DNA of 64,000 nucleotides from Bradysia coprophila. Lineage: Eukaryota > Arthropoda > Insecta > Diptera > Sciaridae. Both the position numbers and the translations under genes were made by a program. Where the stretch lies: positions 5,258,501-5,322,500 of the forward strand of contig NW_023503608.1 in NCBI RefSeq assembly GCF_014529535.1. The letters run 5' to 3'. This document shows, piece after piece, positions 11,733 through 23,200 of the stretch (the first letter of the stretch is position 1; the number at the start of each line of letters is the position of its first letter). The notes beneath the pieces are model-generated. The model had not been told where the DNA came from, searched no databases, and saw only the letters and a list, made by a program, of their open reading frames with translations.

Positions 11733-11816
11733 AGCCCGTTAGTTCAGCTGGTACATACGTCTGAGCCTGGCAAGTAACAGGTGCCAGGTTCAAATCCAGT
11801 ACAAACTTTTTTTTTT
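11733..11816 (+). pseudogene. tRNA-like sequence with Pol III boxes
   Basis: An A box TAGTTCAGCTGG (11740-11751) and a perfect B box GGTTCAAATCC (11787-11797) stand 47 bp apart, the spacing of a tRNA gene, and a T-run terminator follows at 11807-11816. The acceptor and T stems do not pair fully, so this is more likely a tRNA pseudogene or the head of a tRNA-derived SINE than a working tRNA. Confidence 0.6.
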
Positions 11817-12522
11817 GCTTGTTTTCTCGTCAAAAACCATAAAAGCAGATGATGGGATATGATTGTATCATTACGAATCATCAATTAAGTTGCATTTATT
11901 CTTAAATAAACATTTAAACGTCTGTCTGACATTTACTGTACGTTTTGAATGTACATAGTGTACGGATAAGTAAACCATTGGTCTTATCGTGTTTTTGGGC
12001 GATTGAAACGTAGAACTTTTTTTTTAACGCGAGTGTACGCAAAAAAGCCAAAAGACCAAATCATAAGTCGCATGGACTAGTTTTAAGAATAGTTTTTCCC
12101 GTATTTTCTTGAATTTTCCAACAATTTTCCATATTTTCCCAAAAAATGAAATTTGGAAAATTTAGAAAAGTTCTGGAAAATGTTTGAAAAGTTAGGAAAA
12201 TAACGTTTTCCCAAAAATAGTCTCTGCGACAGACACGCCTATTAAGCCCACATCTACTGACTAGCAACATTGCTCGTTTAAAAACTAGAACTTTTACAAA
12301 CTTTCGCCTAGCTTCCAGATTCTTACATTATAGGGAAAAGACTGCAAGTTGTTATACATAACAGTTCTTACCGTCTTACATCTATCATCGATGACTGCTT
12401 CATTTCTGTTCACAAATACACTTCCCAACTCGTTTTTCTGCTTAATTTTTTTTTTGTTTTATTCACCTTAAACACTTGGTGTAAAGTGCAACAATTTTCG
12501 AATGTTTCTTCAATAACTTCAC

Positions 12523-13369
12523 CTAAATGTCCAAGTCATCATCTGGATCTTCTTCGTCGACATCGTCGTCAGAATCTGGATGGTAGATGATCTTACTCTG
12601 TTGTGGTTCGTTATCACTTGATCTGAAAACATGTAAAATATGTTTAGTCCCTCTACTCACTCCACTGATGGACAAAATCATCATAGATCCCCACCTTTCA
12701 TACGGCAACTTCAGCGCATTTCTTGCCACTAGTTCCTCTTCATCCACATTGATTTTGAATGTCGTTAAACTCTCCGGTTCTATTGTCGGTTCCACAACTT
12801 TGTTTACAATCTCCTGTTTCACCTCTTTCACATGCAGCTGGCCATCGCGACATTGATATTGAAACAATTTCTTCGTCACCGATCCACTCGATTTTCTTGA
12901 CACAATGGAAAGATTTACGGAATCTTTTATTGTCACCACAACATTCGCCAGATATTCGAAATATGGAACGTGGAAGTCACTCTCGACATTCTTTACGCTA
13001 ATCCATCCGATTATTTGTTTCACCGTTTGTTGTGATTTATGGCGATGAATTAGTTTGAAAATGTCACAAATCTTGTAGGTTTGGCACAATTCGGCTAGTG
13101 GCAGGTATAAAGTAGATTCCGATCGGGATTGAGCGAATGCAGTCGGTATGGAAATGGGTTGTGAGGATAATGACACGATTGGTTGAAGTGACACAATGTT
13201 TACTATCTGCGACGTTGTCAGCGAGGACGTTAACAGTTTTTCGGATATTGCCTCGAGATTCGTGTGATCTAAAAGGAAGTGGCATGTAGTGCTTTGATTT
13301 TAAAAAGTATTGTCCACCGTTCTTACCTACGAACAACACGAATTTTCCTACCAAATAGTTTGTTATCAT
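12523..13369 (-). CDS. Elongator complex protein 5 (three exons)
   Basis: A subunit of the Elp4-Elp5-Elp6 RecA-like ring of Elongator, which acts in modification of wobble uridines in tRNA. Exons on the minus strand: 13327-13369, 12695-13268 and 12523-12622, with introns of 58 and 72 bp and consistent GT-AG phases; the product is 238 aa. The 72-bp second intron stays open in frame, so intron retention would add 24 residues; the splice sites are good and the family pattern supports removal. The hallmark is the acidic tail DEEDPDDDLDI shared with animal ELP5, preceded by FKINVDEEELVARNALKLPY. The N-terminus is MITNYLVGKFVLFV. A minus-strand AATAAA lies at 12458-12463. Confidence 0.88.
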
Positions 13370-13889
13370 TTTAGAACGTGTTGATTTGTTTACTTCTCAC
13401 GTCGGTCCCACATCGTCGCTTTATTTTGACATTTGAATCTAATTCACACATGCAGCATATCCACCACCGTGTTTGCTACGTTTGCTACCACAATTGGTCT
13501 TGACTAGTACAATAAATAAATTACCAAACAAATAGGCGGCATGAGCAATATTGGGCAGAGTTTTGCGATTAAAACGTTACCACAACTTTCGGTCCTTTGA
13601 GGGACACTGTTTGGAATTTTCGCAGAATTTCATAGACTCAATGGATGGGTTGCCATCTCTGAATGTAAGCGATTCACATTTTTTCCTTCGCAAAAATATT
13701 TGAAAAAGTACAAAAGCGTACCCGGACTTTGCTGAAAAATGTCCTAGATCAAATGTCAAATGTTTCGATCCATCCATCACACCCGCATTTGGTAAATCGT
13801 TTTTTGTTGTTTTCATCTCGAAAACCAGATCAAATTAGATTGTTTTAGTGAATGTAAGAGGTAGAGTGCACAAATTTATCACACAAAAT
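13370..13889. promoter_or_regulatory. Shared head-to-head promoter region of Elp5 and ecd
   Basis: 520 bp separate the two divergent start codons. I see no TATA box or DRE at a convincing position. A minus-strand open frame at 13577-13816 has no recognisable similarity. The arrangement suggests a bidirectional housekeeping promoter; this is inferred from gene orientation only. Confidence 0.5.
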
Positions 13890-16276
13890 ATGACTACTGT
13901 ACCGCTAGAAACCGTCCGTGCCGAAGACTACGTAGAATATTATTTATTTCCGGATCTAAAATCCAATTTGCCCGTTGAAAGTGTTCTGCAAACGATGATT
14001 CAACAAATAAATACCATTGCGGATCGTTTCTGCGAAAAATACATTTGGCACAAAGACGGTTTCAGGGTGACACCGCGATATGGCAATGCTGCTTTGCTGA
14101 TTGAGAATCAATTGGATAATTGCGGTGTGTAACATTTCGGTCGTAAAGTTGTCTTTATTGAATTTTACAATTTCTTTGTTTGGTTCCTTTCAATCTCTTT
14201 ATTGGACGTAAATTGTTCGTGTTCTAAATTGCTGCTGTTCATATATTTGTAGATGAACTACCAGCTCACATTTATGGCATTACGCATTTCGAAGAGAATA
14301 TTCAAGATGAATGGTTCATCGTTGCGTTACTGTTCGAGATTTCAAGGCAGATACCAGATATCATTGTTCGCGTTGCTGATGCGGATGGGGAGTTCATTTT
14401 GATTGAGGCTGCGGAATATCTACCGAAATGGGCCAATCCGGAAACGTGTGAACAACGGGTAAGCTATGTGATCCATTCCAGTAGTGACAGTAGAGTGAAC
14501 TGTTCGATGTAGAAATTGCACTTTCATGGCAAGCAGACAGTTCGTTGTGATTACACAGAACGTTTATTGGGGTCTTGAGTCACCTCCTTCCTGTAATGTA
14601 ACTTCTGACTTCTCTCATATGAGACAAATTTACCCAAGATCGTTTACATTTCTCCAAAAATTGGAATGCCTCCGACTCTCGGGTTACTCATAAATCCTGT
14701 CCCGTTTTTTTATGATTGAACCTTCGCTTCTCTCTTCTTCATTCGAACCATTTTCACTAATCCACTCTTTCCATTCCAGCTCTACATTTACGACGGTTGT
14801 CTGCATCTGGTCCAAAATTCACCAACAAACACAACAGCCACACTACCCGTATCGCAAGCAATCAACAAAATTCGCAACAATCCAACGCTGTACAAAGTAA
14901 CCCAAGACATAACCGACTGTATTGCACAACGATTAGACAAGTTTCCGTCTCGAATCACCGACGATCTGCATAAAGCGACCGTTTATCTGCCGTTGTCAGC
15001 CGCATGCCTCCTGAAACACAAGCCACAATTCGTCGCTGATGCCATCCGTGCATTTTGCCATCGCGATCAAATCGATATGAAGGCCTGTCGGGCTATGAAG
15101 TATTTTCCGCCCGAGAATCGAGTGTATTCCAGTGTTGTTATGACGAAGTGTTTGTATGCGATGCTAATGCACAATCCGTTCGTCCCGGATCGACGAACGG
15201 GCTGGAATATACCGCCGCAAAATAATGCCAGATATAAGGCACATATGTTGGGTGTTAAATTGGCATGCGGTTTCGAGATATTGGCGTCACAAGCGAAGCC
15301 CGATCAAGATATAACGACAAGCACAGCGTGGCAGAAATATTTGAAGTCGTTAATTGAACGGGGCTACTTTCAAGAGTACCTGGAGCATTCAAACGATTAC
15401 AATCGATTGCTGGAATCGGCTAAAGAGTACTTTAGGACCAATGTGCATAGCATTTCGTATGGATTGGAGGTGGGCAACAATTTACTGGAAACGCTGAAGA
15501 AAATTGATTGTTGTTCGGATGACTTTCCAACAGACAACGACGGGGCGGATAGTGACAGCGATGATTGGCTGAATGTGTCGCCAGAAGAGCTAGACAAAAT
15601 GTTAAATGCTCAGTACGGAATGAAAAAAGTATTCTCTTCCAACGGTAATGCGGATGCGTCAGAGCTAGCTGACAATCTCACCGATTTCCTGAATAAAAAG
15701 TCAGAATTCGACGGAATTGATATTGATGTGAAGCCAATACCGCCAAAACGAGGCATCAAGAAAGGAGCGACAGTGAAATTCGAAGATCACAGTTCTTCCA
15801 ATGGTACCGAATCAGAGTCCACCACTCAAATTGACTTCAATCCGGACGCCTTTCACACGCACATCAAAGAAATGCTGGACCTAATAATTCCCGAGGATAA
15901 CTGGGAATCGAATTCGGATATGAGCGATTTTGCCGACGATGACGATTTGGAGAAGAACATTGAGGCTATGGCTGGCAGTCTTCGTGGCGATAACATTAAC
16001 ATTAAAACGTACATGGACCAAATGGACAAAGAACTGGCTGCCACCACGATCGGTAAAAGTTTTGAGAAAAAAGCGACCGATGACGGTTTCGACGACATTG
16101 AAGATTTCGAGCCGGTCGACATTGATGTGAATGCCTTGAAAAATATCGCTCAGAGCTACCAATCGCAGTTCGGTGGACCGGGACCTGCGACTAGCCTCCT
16201 GGGATCGATGGGAATTCAATTCAAATCCAACGACAATCAGCCAGATGATGCACCGTTGTACAATACACAGGTTTAG
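13890..16276 (+). CDS. Protein ecdysoneless (ECD/SGT1 family), three exons
   Basis: Ecd is a conserved protein needed in Drosophila for ecdysone production, cell survival and pre-mRNA splicing (with Prp8). Exons: 13890-14124, 14253-14458 and 14780-16276; phases match and the product is 645 aa. The chosen start gives MTTVPLETVRAEDYVEYYLF, the usual family N-terminus; an upstream in-frame extension has only a GTG. Family segments include DEWFIVALLFEISR, LIEAAEYLPKW, YIYDGCLHLV, VYLPLSAACLL and GVKLACGFEIL. The C-terminal third is acidic and low in complexity (DSDSDDWLNVSPEELDKML, then FADDDDLEKNIEAMAG), as in other ECD proteins. Tail to tail with asf1. Confidence 0.96.
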
Positions 16277-16868
16277 TGGATTGACGTCGCAGCGGTCTGT
16301 GGAGTTTTCTTTCTGGTTATTATTTTACGTGAATCAAATCGAATTTATGTTTGTGCTCATCGCCAAACATGTTATCAAAATGACCATTTAATGAGCTTTG
16401 CTTTAAGCATACTGATACTTCTGTAAGATAGTCCTAAGTGTCTTCATTGTTGTCGAGTCAAGACTACGGTTTATAAATACAGTTTTTGATTGCCGCATTT
16501 TGTGTTGTTTTACTTTATTTGCTTGGAAAGTGTAGCACTCGACTCCTTACCCGATGTTAGCATGATTTCATCATATGTGTTAACCCGGTTTCAAATCACC
16601 AGCTGACTGTTCAAATTTTTACGTCATTTCTCCGTCAATTCACCCTAATCTCAATTTTTTCTCCTATTTTGAACCACTCTAACCTTAAATCATTCTACTT
16701 CGATCTGTTTCTACTAAGACTACACATCTTCCTCGACACCCAGGACATATGATAAAAGAACAACGCAAAACGATTCCATTTTATCGAAAATATTTTTTTT
16801 TCTTTTTAATTTTTGTAGAAAGTTAACAAGTACGTGAGATACAAGGAATCCGACACCATTGTTCGATA
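16277..16868. other. Spacer between convergent ecd and asf1
   Basis: It holds the 3' untranslated regions of both genes. A minus-strand AATAAA lies at about 16514-16519. I see no open frame or repeat of note. Confidence 0.5.
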
Positions 16869-17483
16869 CTAACACTCCATCGCCAGTGAATTAGAATTTT
16901 CGTTCATTCGCACATCTCCCAGATTTGAGGCGATTTCACTACTTTCACCTGCAGCTATACCGGCCGCCTCATCCGCATCCATAACACCATCACCATTAAT
17001 GCCACCATTGTTCGGTGTATCATCCCAGTTGATTTTGAAGCGGGTGACTCGAGGCTTTGTGGCTAGAATATTTCTGGTCAATTTATCGAATTGTGGCTTT
17101 GCTGGCGGCATTTCCTTCAGTTCTGGATCCGAGTAATCGTTATTTATGAAATAGCCAACACGTACAAACTCTTGTCCTCGATAGGAACACGTCAATAAAA
17201 CAATTGTAACGCCAACCGCATCCTGTTCGGGTATTCGGGTAACATCAGGCGGATCAGCTTGGAATACGAAAATGTGACGACCCTCCGGTACTGGGCCAAC
17301 GTAAATCGTGTCTAGTACTTGATCATGATCTTCTGATTCGGCTGATCCAACGTAAATCATTTTCCACTCCAAGTCCTCGGTTAATCCTTCGATACATTCG
17401 AATGTCAGTTCGAATTGAAATGGATTGAAGAAACTGCTTGGATTATCCAGTACGACCACATTGGTAATATGCACTTTTGCCAT
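16869..17483 (-). CDS. Histone chaperone ASF1, single exon
   Basis: A nuclear chaperone for H3-H4 that hands histones to CAF-1 and HIRA. The product is 204 aa (fly Asf1 is slightly longer). The start at 17483 gives MAKVHITNVVVLDNPSSFFN, the invariant ASF1 N-terminus. The Ig-like core is complete: NPFQFELTFECIEGL, DLEWKMIYVGSAES, DTIYVGPVPEGRHIFVFQAD, GVTIVLLTCSYRGQEFVRVGY, then the terminal NILATKPRVTRFKINWD. After that comes an acidic, poorly conserved tail. The frame stays open upstream to 17636, but that stretch is unlike ASF1 and contains a TTTTTTAG acceptor-like site, so it is probably 5' UTR or a UTR intron. Confidence 0.96.
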   Translation of the reverse strand: MAKVHITNVVVLDNPSSFFNPFQFELTFECIEGLTEDLEWKMIYVGSAESEDHDQVLDTIYVGPVPEGRHIFVFQADPPDVTRIPEQDAVGVTIVLLTCSYRGQEFVRVGYFINNDYSDPELKEMPPAKPQFDKLTRNILATKPRVTRFKINWDDTPNNGGINGDGVMDADEAAGIAAGESSEIASNLGDVRMNENSNSLAMEC

Positions 17484-18679
17484 TTTACTGAATTCAGTTG
17501 TGTGATCTGATTTTAATAACCTAAAAAAGAGGTTTGTCGATTCTATGATTACAATGGGGAATTTTACTTTCGCATCGGTTTGAATTACTTCTACAAACTC
17601 TGAGCACAGATTAAATTTCCAGTCTGTGTGCTCCAAACGCGATTAGATGAGATGGAATTTCCTTAAATTACAAATTATTTACAACAAAATCGAGCGATAC
17701 AATCCAAATCTCACTGTCATAATCAAACGAAAATACGTCAAAACAAAGCTCTTTTCGCGCCTAGAAGCGGTGATATGAAAAAAGGTGCGAAGTACCAAAA
17801 TCGTTCTTCGTGTGTCAGTTAGCAGATGGCGCTGAGTTGACAGTTAATACCAGCGGAAAACACAAATTCTTATTTGAAAACCTTGTAATTTCTTAGGACT
17901 AACTATTGGTTAGATTATGCTCATGCTCAAGTGTCAAACACCTACAGCAGAACGGCAAAAAGAATTTTCCATTTTAATGATGGACTTTATTTTTCCAAAT
18001 AAAGAGAAATAGTTTCGGTTCGGAGGTTGGGGGTGGCACCTTTTTCATGTAAGTTTCAGATAAATCCAAAATCCAACATCGATCTACACAGAATGTGGAT
18101 CAAGAATAAGTATTGCACCATAAGGGCTACGACTCCACAGATGGGAAACTTTGTCGTTTACTTACCACTTTTGGTGGAACTTTTGGTAAAGTGGTATTAG
18201 CGTATTTGACTTTCTGAAACGCATAATTAAAAAAGCCGTTCTTTATATTATTAAAGTAAATGTTGCAGAGAATGCCAATAATATATAAGTTGTCGGAATA
18301 GATGTCATGTCCACTCCGACGGAAAAAAATCCTACTTCTTTGTGGTTCCGTGAATTGACCACTTAAAATGTCCTATTTCCCTATGACGCTAATATCAGCT
18401 CACGTAGCGATCATAGCCTGTACTGTGAAGACTGTGAGTTATGGAAACATCTGAAGAGCACCGTTCTCAACGGTCGGTGGCCGCCATAACTCAATGCCTC
18501 GAGGCCGACACAGTTCTGATATCCGGTTAGATGTGGCTTAACATCAACTAGCTTTACGATTCTAGTTATGGCCTTGTCGTCGGTCTAATCGTCGATCTCG
18601 GTGTGGTCAATGCTCTCGTTGCGCCTTGTCTCGTGTTCACTGTGGGATTTGTCTTCGGGCAAAGAGCAGTATAATATTT

Positions 18680-18870
18680 AACATTTGATCCTTTTACTAA
18701 ATGCAACAATAAGCAGTTTCGTTCAATCCTAGCGAGTTGATCCTTACTTAAATGCAACGATAAGGCGTTTCGTTCTAACCTATCGATTCTATCATTTTAC
18801 GAAATGCAAGGAACAGACGTTTCATTCAATTCTAGGTAGTTTGTCATTTTACGAAATACAACAATACTCT
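18680..18870. repeat. Degenerate minisatellite, about 3.5 copies of 53-57 bp
   Basis: The units resemble TTTACGAAATGCAACAATAA followed by GCGTTTCGTTCAATCCTAG. They diverge from each other by roughly 15-25 percent by eye. The same unit recurs at 27559-27735. Confidence 0.6.
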
Positions 18871-19699
18871 CTCTAGCAAACAAACTAATTTTATTAAAAG
18901 AAAGAATCAAGTAGCCTTTGGAATTTACATGTAAATTACAGCGTAGTCAGTCAAAATGTAAAATAGTGTTTGTAGAATACAAAGAAAATACTACTAATAA
19001 ATCTGAAAGATCCAAAAAAATATTTCCATCCAAGAAATGTGGCAAATGTCCATATCTTGGCCGAGAACAGTCAAAAAGTGTCTTTTCTGTTATTTTTATG
19101 CTAATTTAGCTTTAATTGTATTTCTTATTGTTTTCTTGCGATGGAATGAGAGACTTATTCATAGTTACAGGGTAAATAGTGTCACCCTCATTCTTTATGT
19201 AACCAATGTAAACAAGCTGTTATGTTACGTAAAACAATTCCGAAAAACATCTAAACATTTAATTCTTTTGGACTTGTTGTTTTCAAAAATGCAGACTTAA
19301 CACGTTCCAGTATCCAGTTTATTCATATTGTTCATTTACTTAACAGAACAATCTTCTTAAGTGCGAGCCATTGTGAAAATTATTAATGATTCCCGCAACT
19401 CTTGATGCCAGTCCTTAATAGTCTTATCATACATTTATGTTATAACACTATTCAGTGGTCATCGCTTATTATTGTGGTCGATGTTCTCAGATGCCTTCAA
19501 ACTGTCTGTATGAATATCTTATACCAATTTAATTTATCTTACACTTAAAAGTCTCATCATTTATGCGACTTGATACGAATTTTCAAGACATTTTGTCGGA
19601 TATTAAATGAGCTTAAATTCATCATATTATAATTCGCCACATAATCTATCTACACTTCTATTGGCGAATGAGTTGCATACAAATGTCCTCAACTCTTAG

Positions 19700-19817
19700 G
19701 CTGCGAGCGCACTTACGCCGTTTAGCACTCCGTTTACGAGTGAACAATGGAAGCTCCTCCCACTTTCCATTGTTAAAACGTAAACGGAGAGCTAAACGGT
19801 GTAAGTGCGCTCGCAGC
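19700..19817. repeat. 118-bp near-perfect DNA hairpin (foldback MITE)
   Basis: The left arm starts GCTGCGAGCGCACTTACGCC and the right arm ends GTGTAAGTGCGCTCGCAGC. The arms are about 52 bp each and pair almost throughout (CCGTTTAGC, CTCCGTTTACG, AACAATGGAA and their complements), with a loop AGCTCCTCCCACT. No coding content. Confidence 0.8.
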
Positions 19818-20296
19818 TTTATACTCGCTACTGTGTTCGCTGAGAGTTCAACAAGCAAAACATTGAGCATCTTATAAAATAAAGAATATGAATAAAAAAT
19901 CGTTTACTAACACAGACTACGTTAGCAATTCACGTTTATCAGTAAACAAAAATACGGCATATGGAAAGGGAACTCGTCATTTGTAGAGAAAAAACCCCCC
20001 AAGATGAAGTCAGATTTATTTGAAATTCTTCATTTACGACAAAAAGTATTCGAACGAGAGTAAAAGAAAATGTTGTTGTGTAGAATCTCACGGTTTTAAT
20101 TGCAGAAAAAAGTTAGTGATTGGTTTGGTGGCATTAATTTTTTTGTAAATTAATTTTATCAATTTCTTGGAAAACCTTATCGATCAAGCTGTTGTGCTTG
20201 CCATATTGTTTGCGCATTTAAAGCACGACGTTGTATTCGCAACAAACTTTAATTAACTTTTGTGTTGTGCATTAATGATTAAGAAATCAATTCCAA

Positions 20297-23200
20297 ATGA
20301 CCCAAAATAATGTATACATCAGTGATGTGGAAGATGCCACTTCGGAGACAACTGTGGATAGTGAAGACGAATATGTCGGTTCAAGTGTAGCTGCACAAAG
20401 TCAATATCAAAACCACTTGAATGATTCTCGAATTACTGCTAATAATATCAATGTACCGGCAATTAATGTGCCTGACAAGTCACCAATTTCGCATATATCA
20501 AGCGTTGCTTTACAAAACTCGACTGACATAACATTCGGCAACAAAACCTTGTATAATGGACCAATTACGGTCAATCAGTATGGAATTGCAGACCCATGCA
20601 GAACGAGTGATCTGAGTAAGTGATTTTGATTTGATGATTCCTTATTTCTCTGTGAAATTAACTGGTTCAGTATATAGGTCTTTTTTTAATAAAATCAAAC
20701 GGTTTATGTAGATCATTCCTAATCTTTATTAGTCGTAAGAGATAAGAACTCTAGACTATGCATACAACTTTCTCGGAATTCAGTAGTTCAGTAGGCTACC
20801 AACGATTTATACGACATGCATTGTAAATACGGTAAAATCTAAGTGAAATGTCCTCCTCGAAGTTTTGATTATTGACCGATCAAATTTTAGTTCGAATGAT
20901 GGATAATACAAAGTGTACAGTGCCAACGTGCCTACATGTTTAATTTAGATTCCTGTATTGATGTAACGAATGAATACGCAAAGTTATCAACCTCATATAT
21001 AAGTATAAAGAATGTAAAAAGACGCTAAATCGAAATAAAAACATACTTTTACGATAAGCAACAATACCATTGAGTAATAAGTAACGACTTTGAATTCATC
21101 GTTTCTTTGTTTTCTTTATCAAAGGTTGCAATATACTTTGTCTGGGTCGTACAAATGACGGTGAATGTTTAAGTAATTTTATTTGCTATTTTCTATTAAA
21201 TAGAGGCTGCGTAAGTTACACACTTAGCTGGTCGGAGAACTTAAATTCTGAGGTAGAAGGTCTATTAGTTATAATCATTTTGACCTGTTCATTTTGTTGC
21301 ACAATGCGCACAATAACAGTAATCACCAAAATGTGCAATCCTCAATTCGATACTACCAGTACACGGCAGAGTAAAGTAAACCAGGCAGGAGCGCTTGATT
21401 TGTATATCTAGTAGCCTTATTTTTTGCGAACTAAATGATTCAATTTCTGTAATTGTTCATTTGAGTTCATTTTCATACAGTGTATTAAGGTGTCTAATTA
21501 GACGTTTCAAAAATGAACTGCTACTGCCTGGTTTATTTGTCTCTGGAGTAGCGTATCCCTTACACAAGTAATTTACATTCAAATTCAAAATCTTTTGAAT
21601 GTTCTGCTCAAAAAAAACTTGTAGCTCTTTCAAATTGATTTCATCACACTAGAGCTACGCAGATGTTTTTTTGTAATAACTTTTTAAAACCTGAAATAAA
21701 TGAAATGAATATTTTAAATTTACATGAAAATTACTCGTAGCGTTTCCAGCGTCTCCCTTCATGATTCCAAATAAAAATTTTCAAAGTTCACAAACTTTTC
21801 AAAAAAAGTGGTTCAGCCACCCCGTGCAAAGATATCTTATGTCACAAATGTCAAATTTAAAAATTGAGAGAAAATATGCATGTGGCTTGCGCATAGCACT
21901 GCTTCTAGCGCCAACACTAATTTTTCCAACGTCAAAAAGACTCCAAATTTTCAAATATGTATGCGTATACGATTGCATATGTATTTTATTCACACCAAGA
22001 AATCATGACTCCTATCACAGCACTGCTTCTAGCATAAACATAGAAAATATTTGGAGGCTGATGAAATCACAGATTTTATATATCTTTTGTAGATATAGAT
22101 GAATCATTTCGTTGAATGACTTAAAACATACAATTCAAACCATCTTCAGATGTACCTCAAATTACTATAGCCTCCAAATTTGATACTTGTCAATTTAGTG
22201 TTCATGCTAGGAGCAGTGCTGTGTTCCTATCCTAACGAGAAAAGTCAAGGTCTATTTTGATTCCACAAGCATCCGAATATTTCTTATGAGAAGCAGAGCT
22301 GTGGGCTTGCACTATTGTAGCATAATACAAAATGTATATCATCTGTTATCGATCGACAACGACGCAAAAAATATTATAATGAACTCCAGCTAACGTCGTA
22401 TTATAAAAGATCATCTTCAAGGCCGTTTTAAATGCCATCCACGTTAAAGAAATCTCATACAAATGAATGATCGAACGGAACATTCAACGAAACTTAAGTG
22501 AGGCTACGTCTGAAAGTACCGTATCTTGAAGATGATCTTTAGCAAATACACTTAAAAACAAATCAAGTGACAGATTTTGTTTTAGATCTTAATTTAAATC
22601 AAGTAATAGATTCAATAACTGTGATGGTTGGTATGCAATTTAAAATATTTAGAAATCAACAAATACATATCAAAATAATAACTTTCCTAGATAAACATCC
22701 GCTGGTATCAATGCTGGTATACGGGGCTTAAAGACCATTCCAATTTGTTTCAGGTAATAAATCGTTACTATTTTTGAACCGATGGAAAATACTATTGATC
22801 AGTGCCATTATTGTGATCATAATAATACCAATTGCTACAATACTCACCTTACACTTTAAAAACGGAGAAACAGACACTTATGAAATAGGTTAGTGTTTTC
22901 GTAGTCAAAAGTTCGATTCGACTCACCAACATATGCTTTCACATATCGATTTTATTTCACATTTTTTAATAGACGACTCGCCATTAACTTTGGTTACTCG
23001 GGAAAAGTGGCTAGCTAAACCACCCACAGGAGACATAGACGATCTGATGACACCAGTCCCTCTAGTAGTAATACAACATACAGTTCAGTCGACTTGCGAC
23101 ACAAAGGTAGTGTAATAACTTCACAAAAAAGATTTAAACTCTTTCCAATAATAGATTTGATCACAGGAGACATGTGCACTGCTTGTCCGACAAATACAAA

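Larger units (their letters stand above)
10434..12457. other. mRpL21-Elp5 spacer rich in repeats
   Basis: No protein gene seen. A direct repeat of about 31 bp containing GTAAACCATTGGTCTTATCG occurs at about 10982-11013 and 11969-12000. Between the copies lie a TTAA-flanked MITE (11221-11547) and a tRNA-like pseudogene (11733-11816). 12100-12220 is a low-complexity stretch of TTTTCC/GGAAAA words. Confidence 0.6.
17484..20296. other. asf1-PGRP spacer
   Basis: It contains the asf1 upstream region, a degenerate 55-bp tandem repeat (18680-18870) and a near-perfect 118-bp hairpin (19700-19817). Open frames at 18918-19300 are AT-rich without recognisable similarity. Confidence 0.5.

Noticed and set aside
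11733-11816. Functional tRNA gene
   Set aside because: Pol III boxes are good but the acceptor and T stems do not pair and no credible anticodon arm is visible.
12623-12694. Elp5 second intron read as coding (in frame, 24 codons)
   Set aside because: Good GT and AG borders, and removing it joins PYER directly to the family's conserved acidic tail region.
13848-13889. Upstream GTG start for ecd
   Set aside because: Not an ATG, and the family begins near MTTVPLE at 13890.
17484-17636. In-frame N-terminal extension of asf1
   Set aside because: ASF1 proteins start MAKVHI; the upstream residues have no family similarity and the stretch contains an acceptor-like site, so it is probably UTR or a UTR intron.
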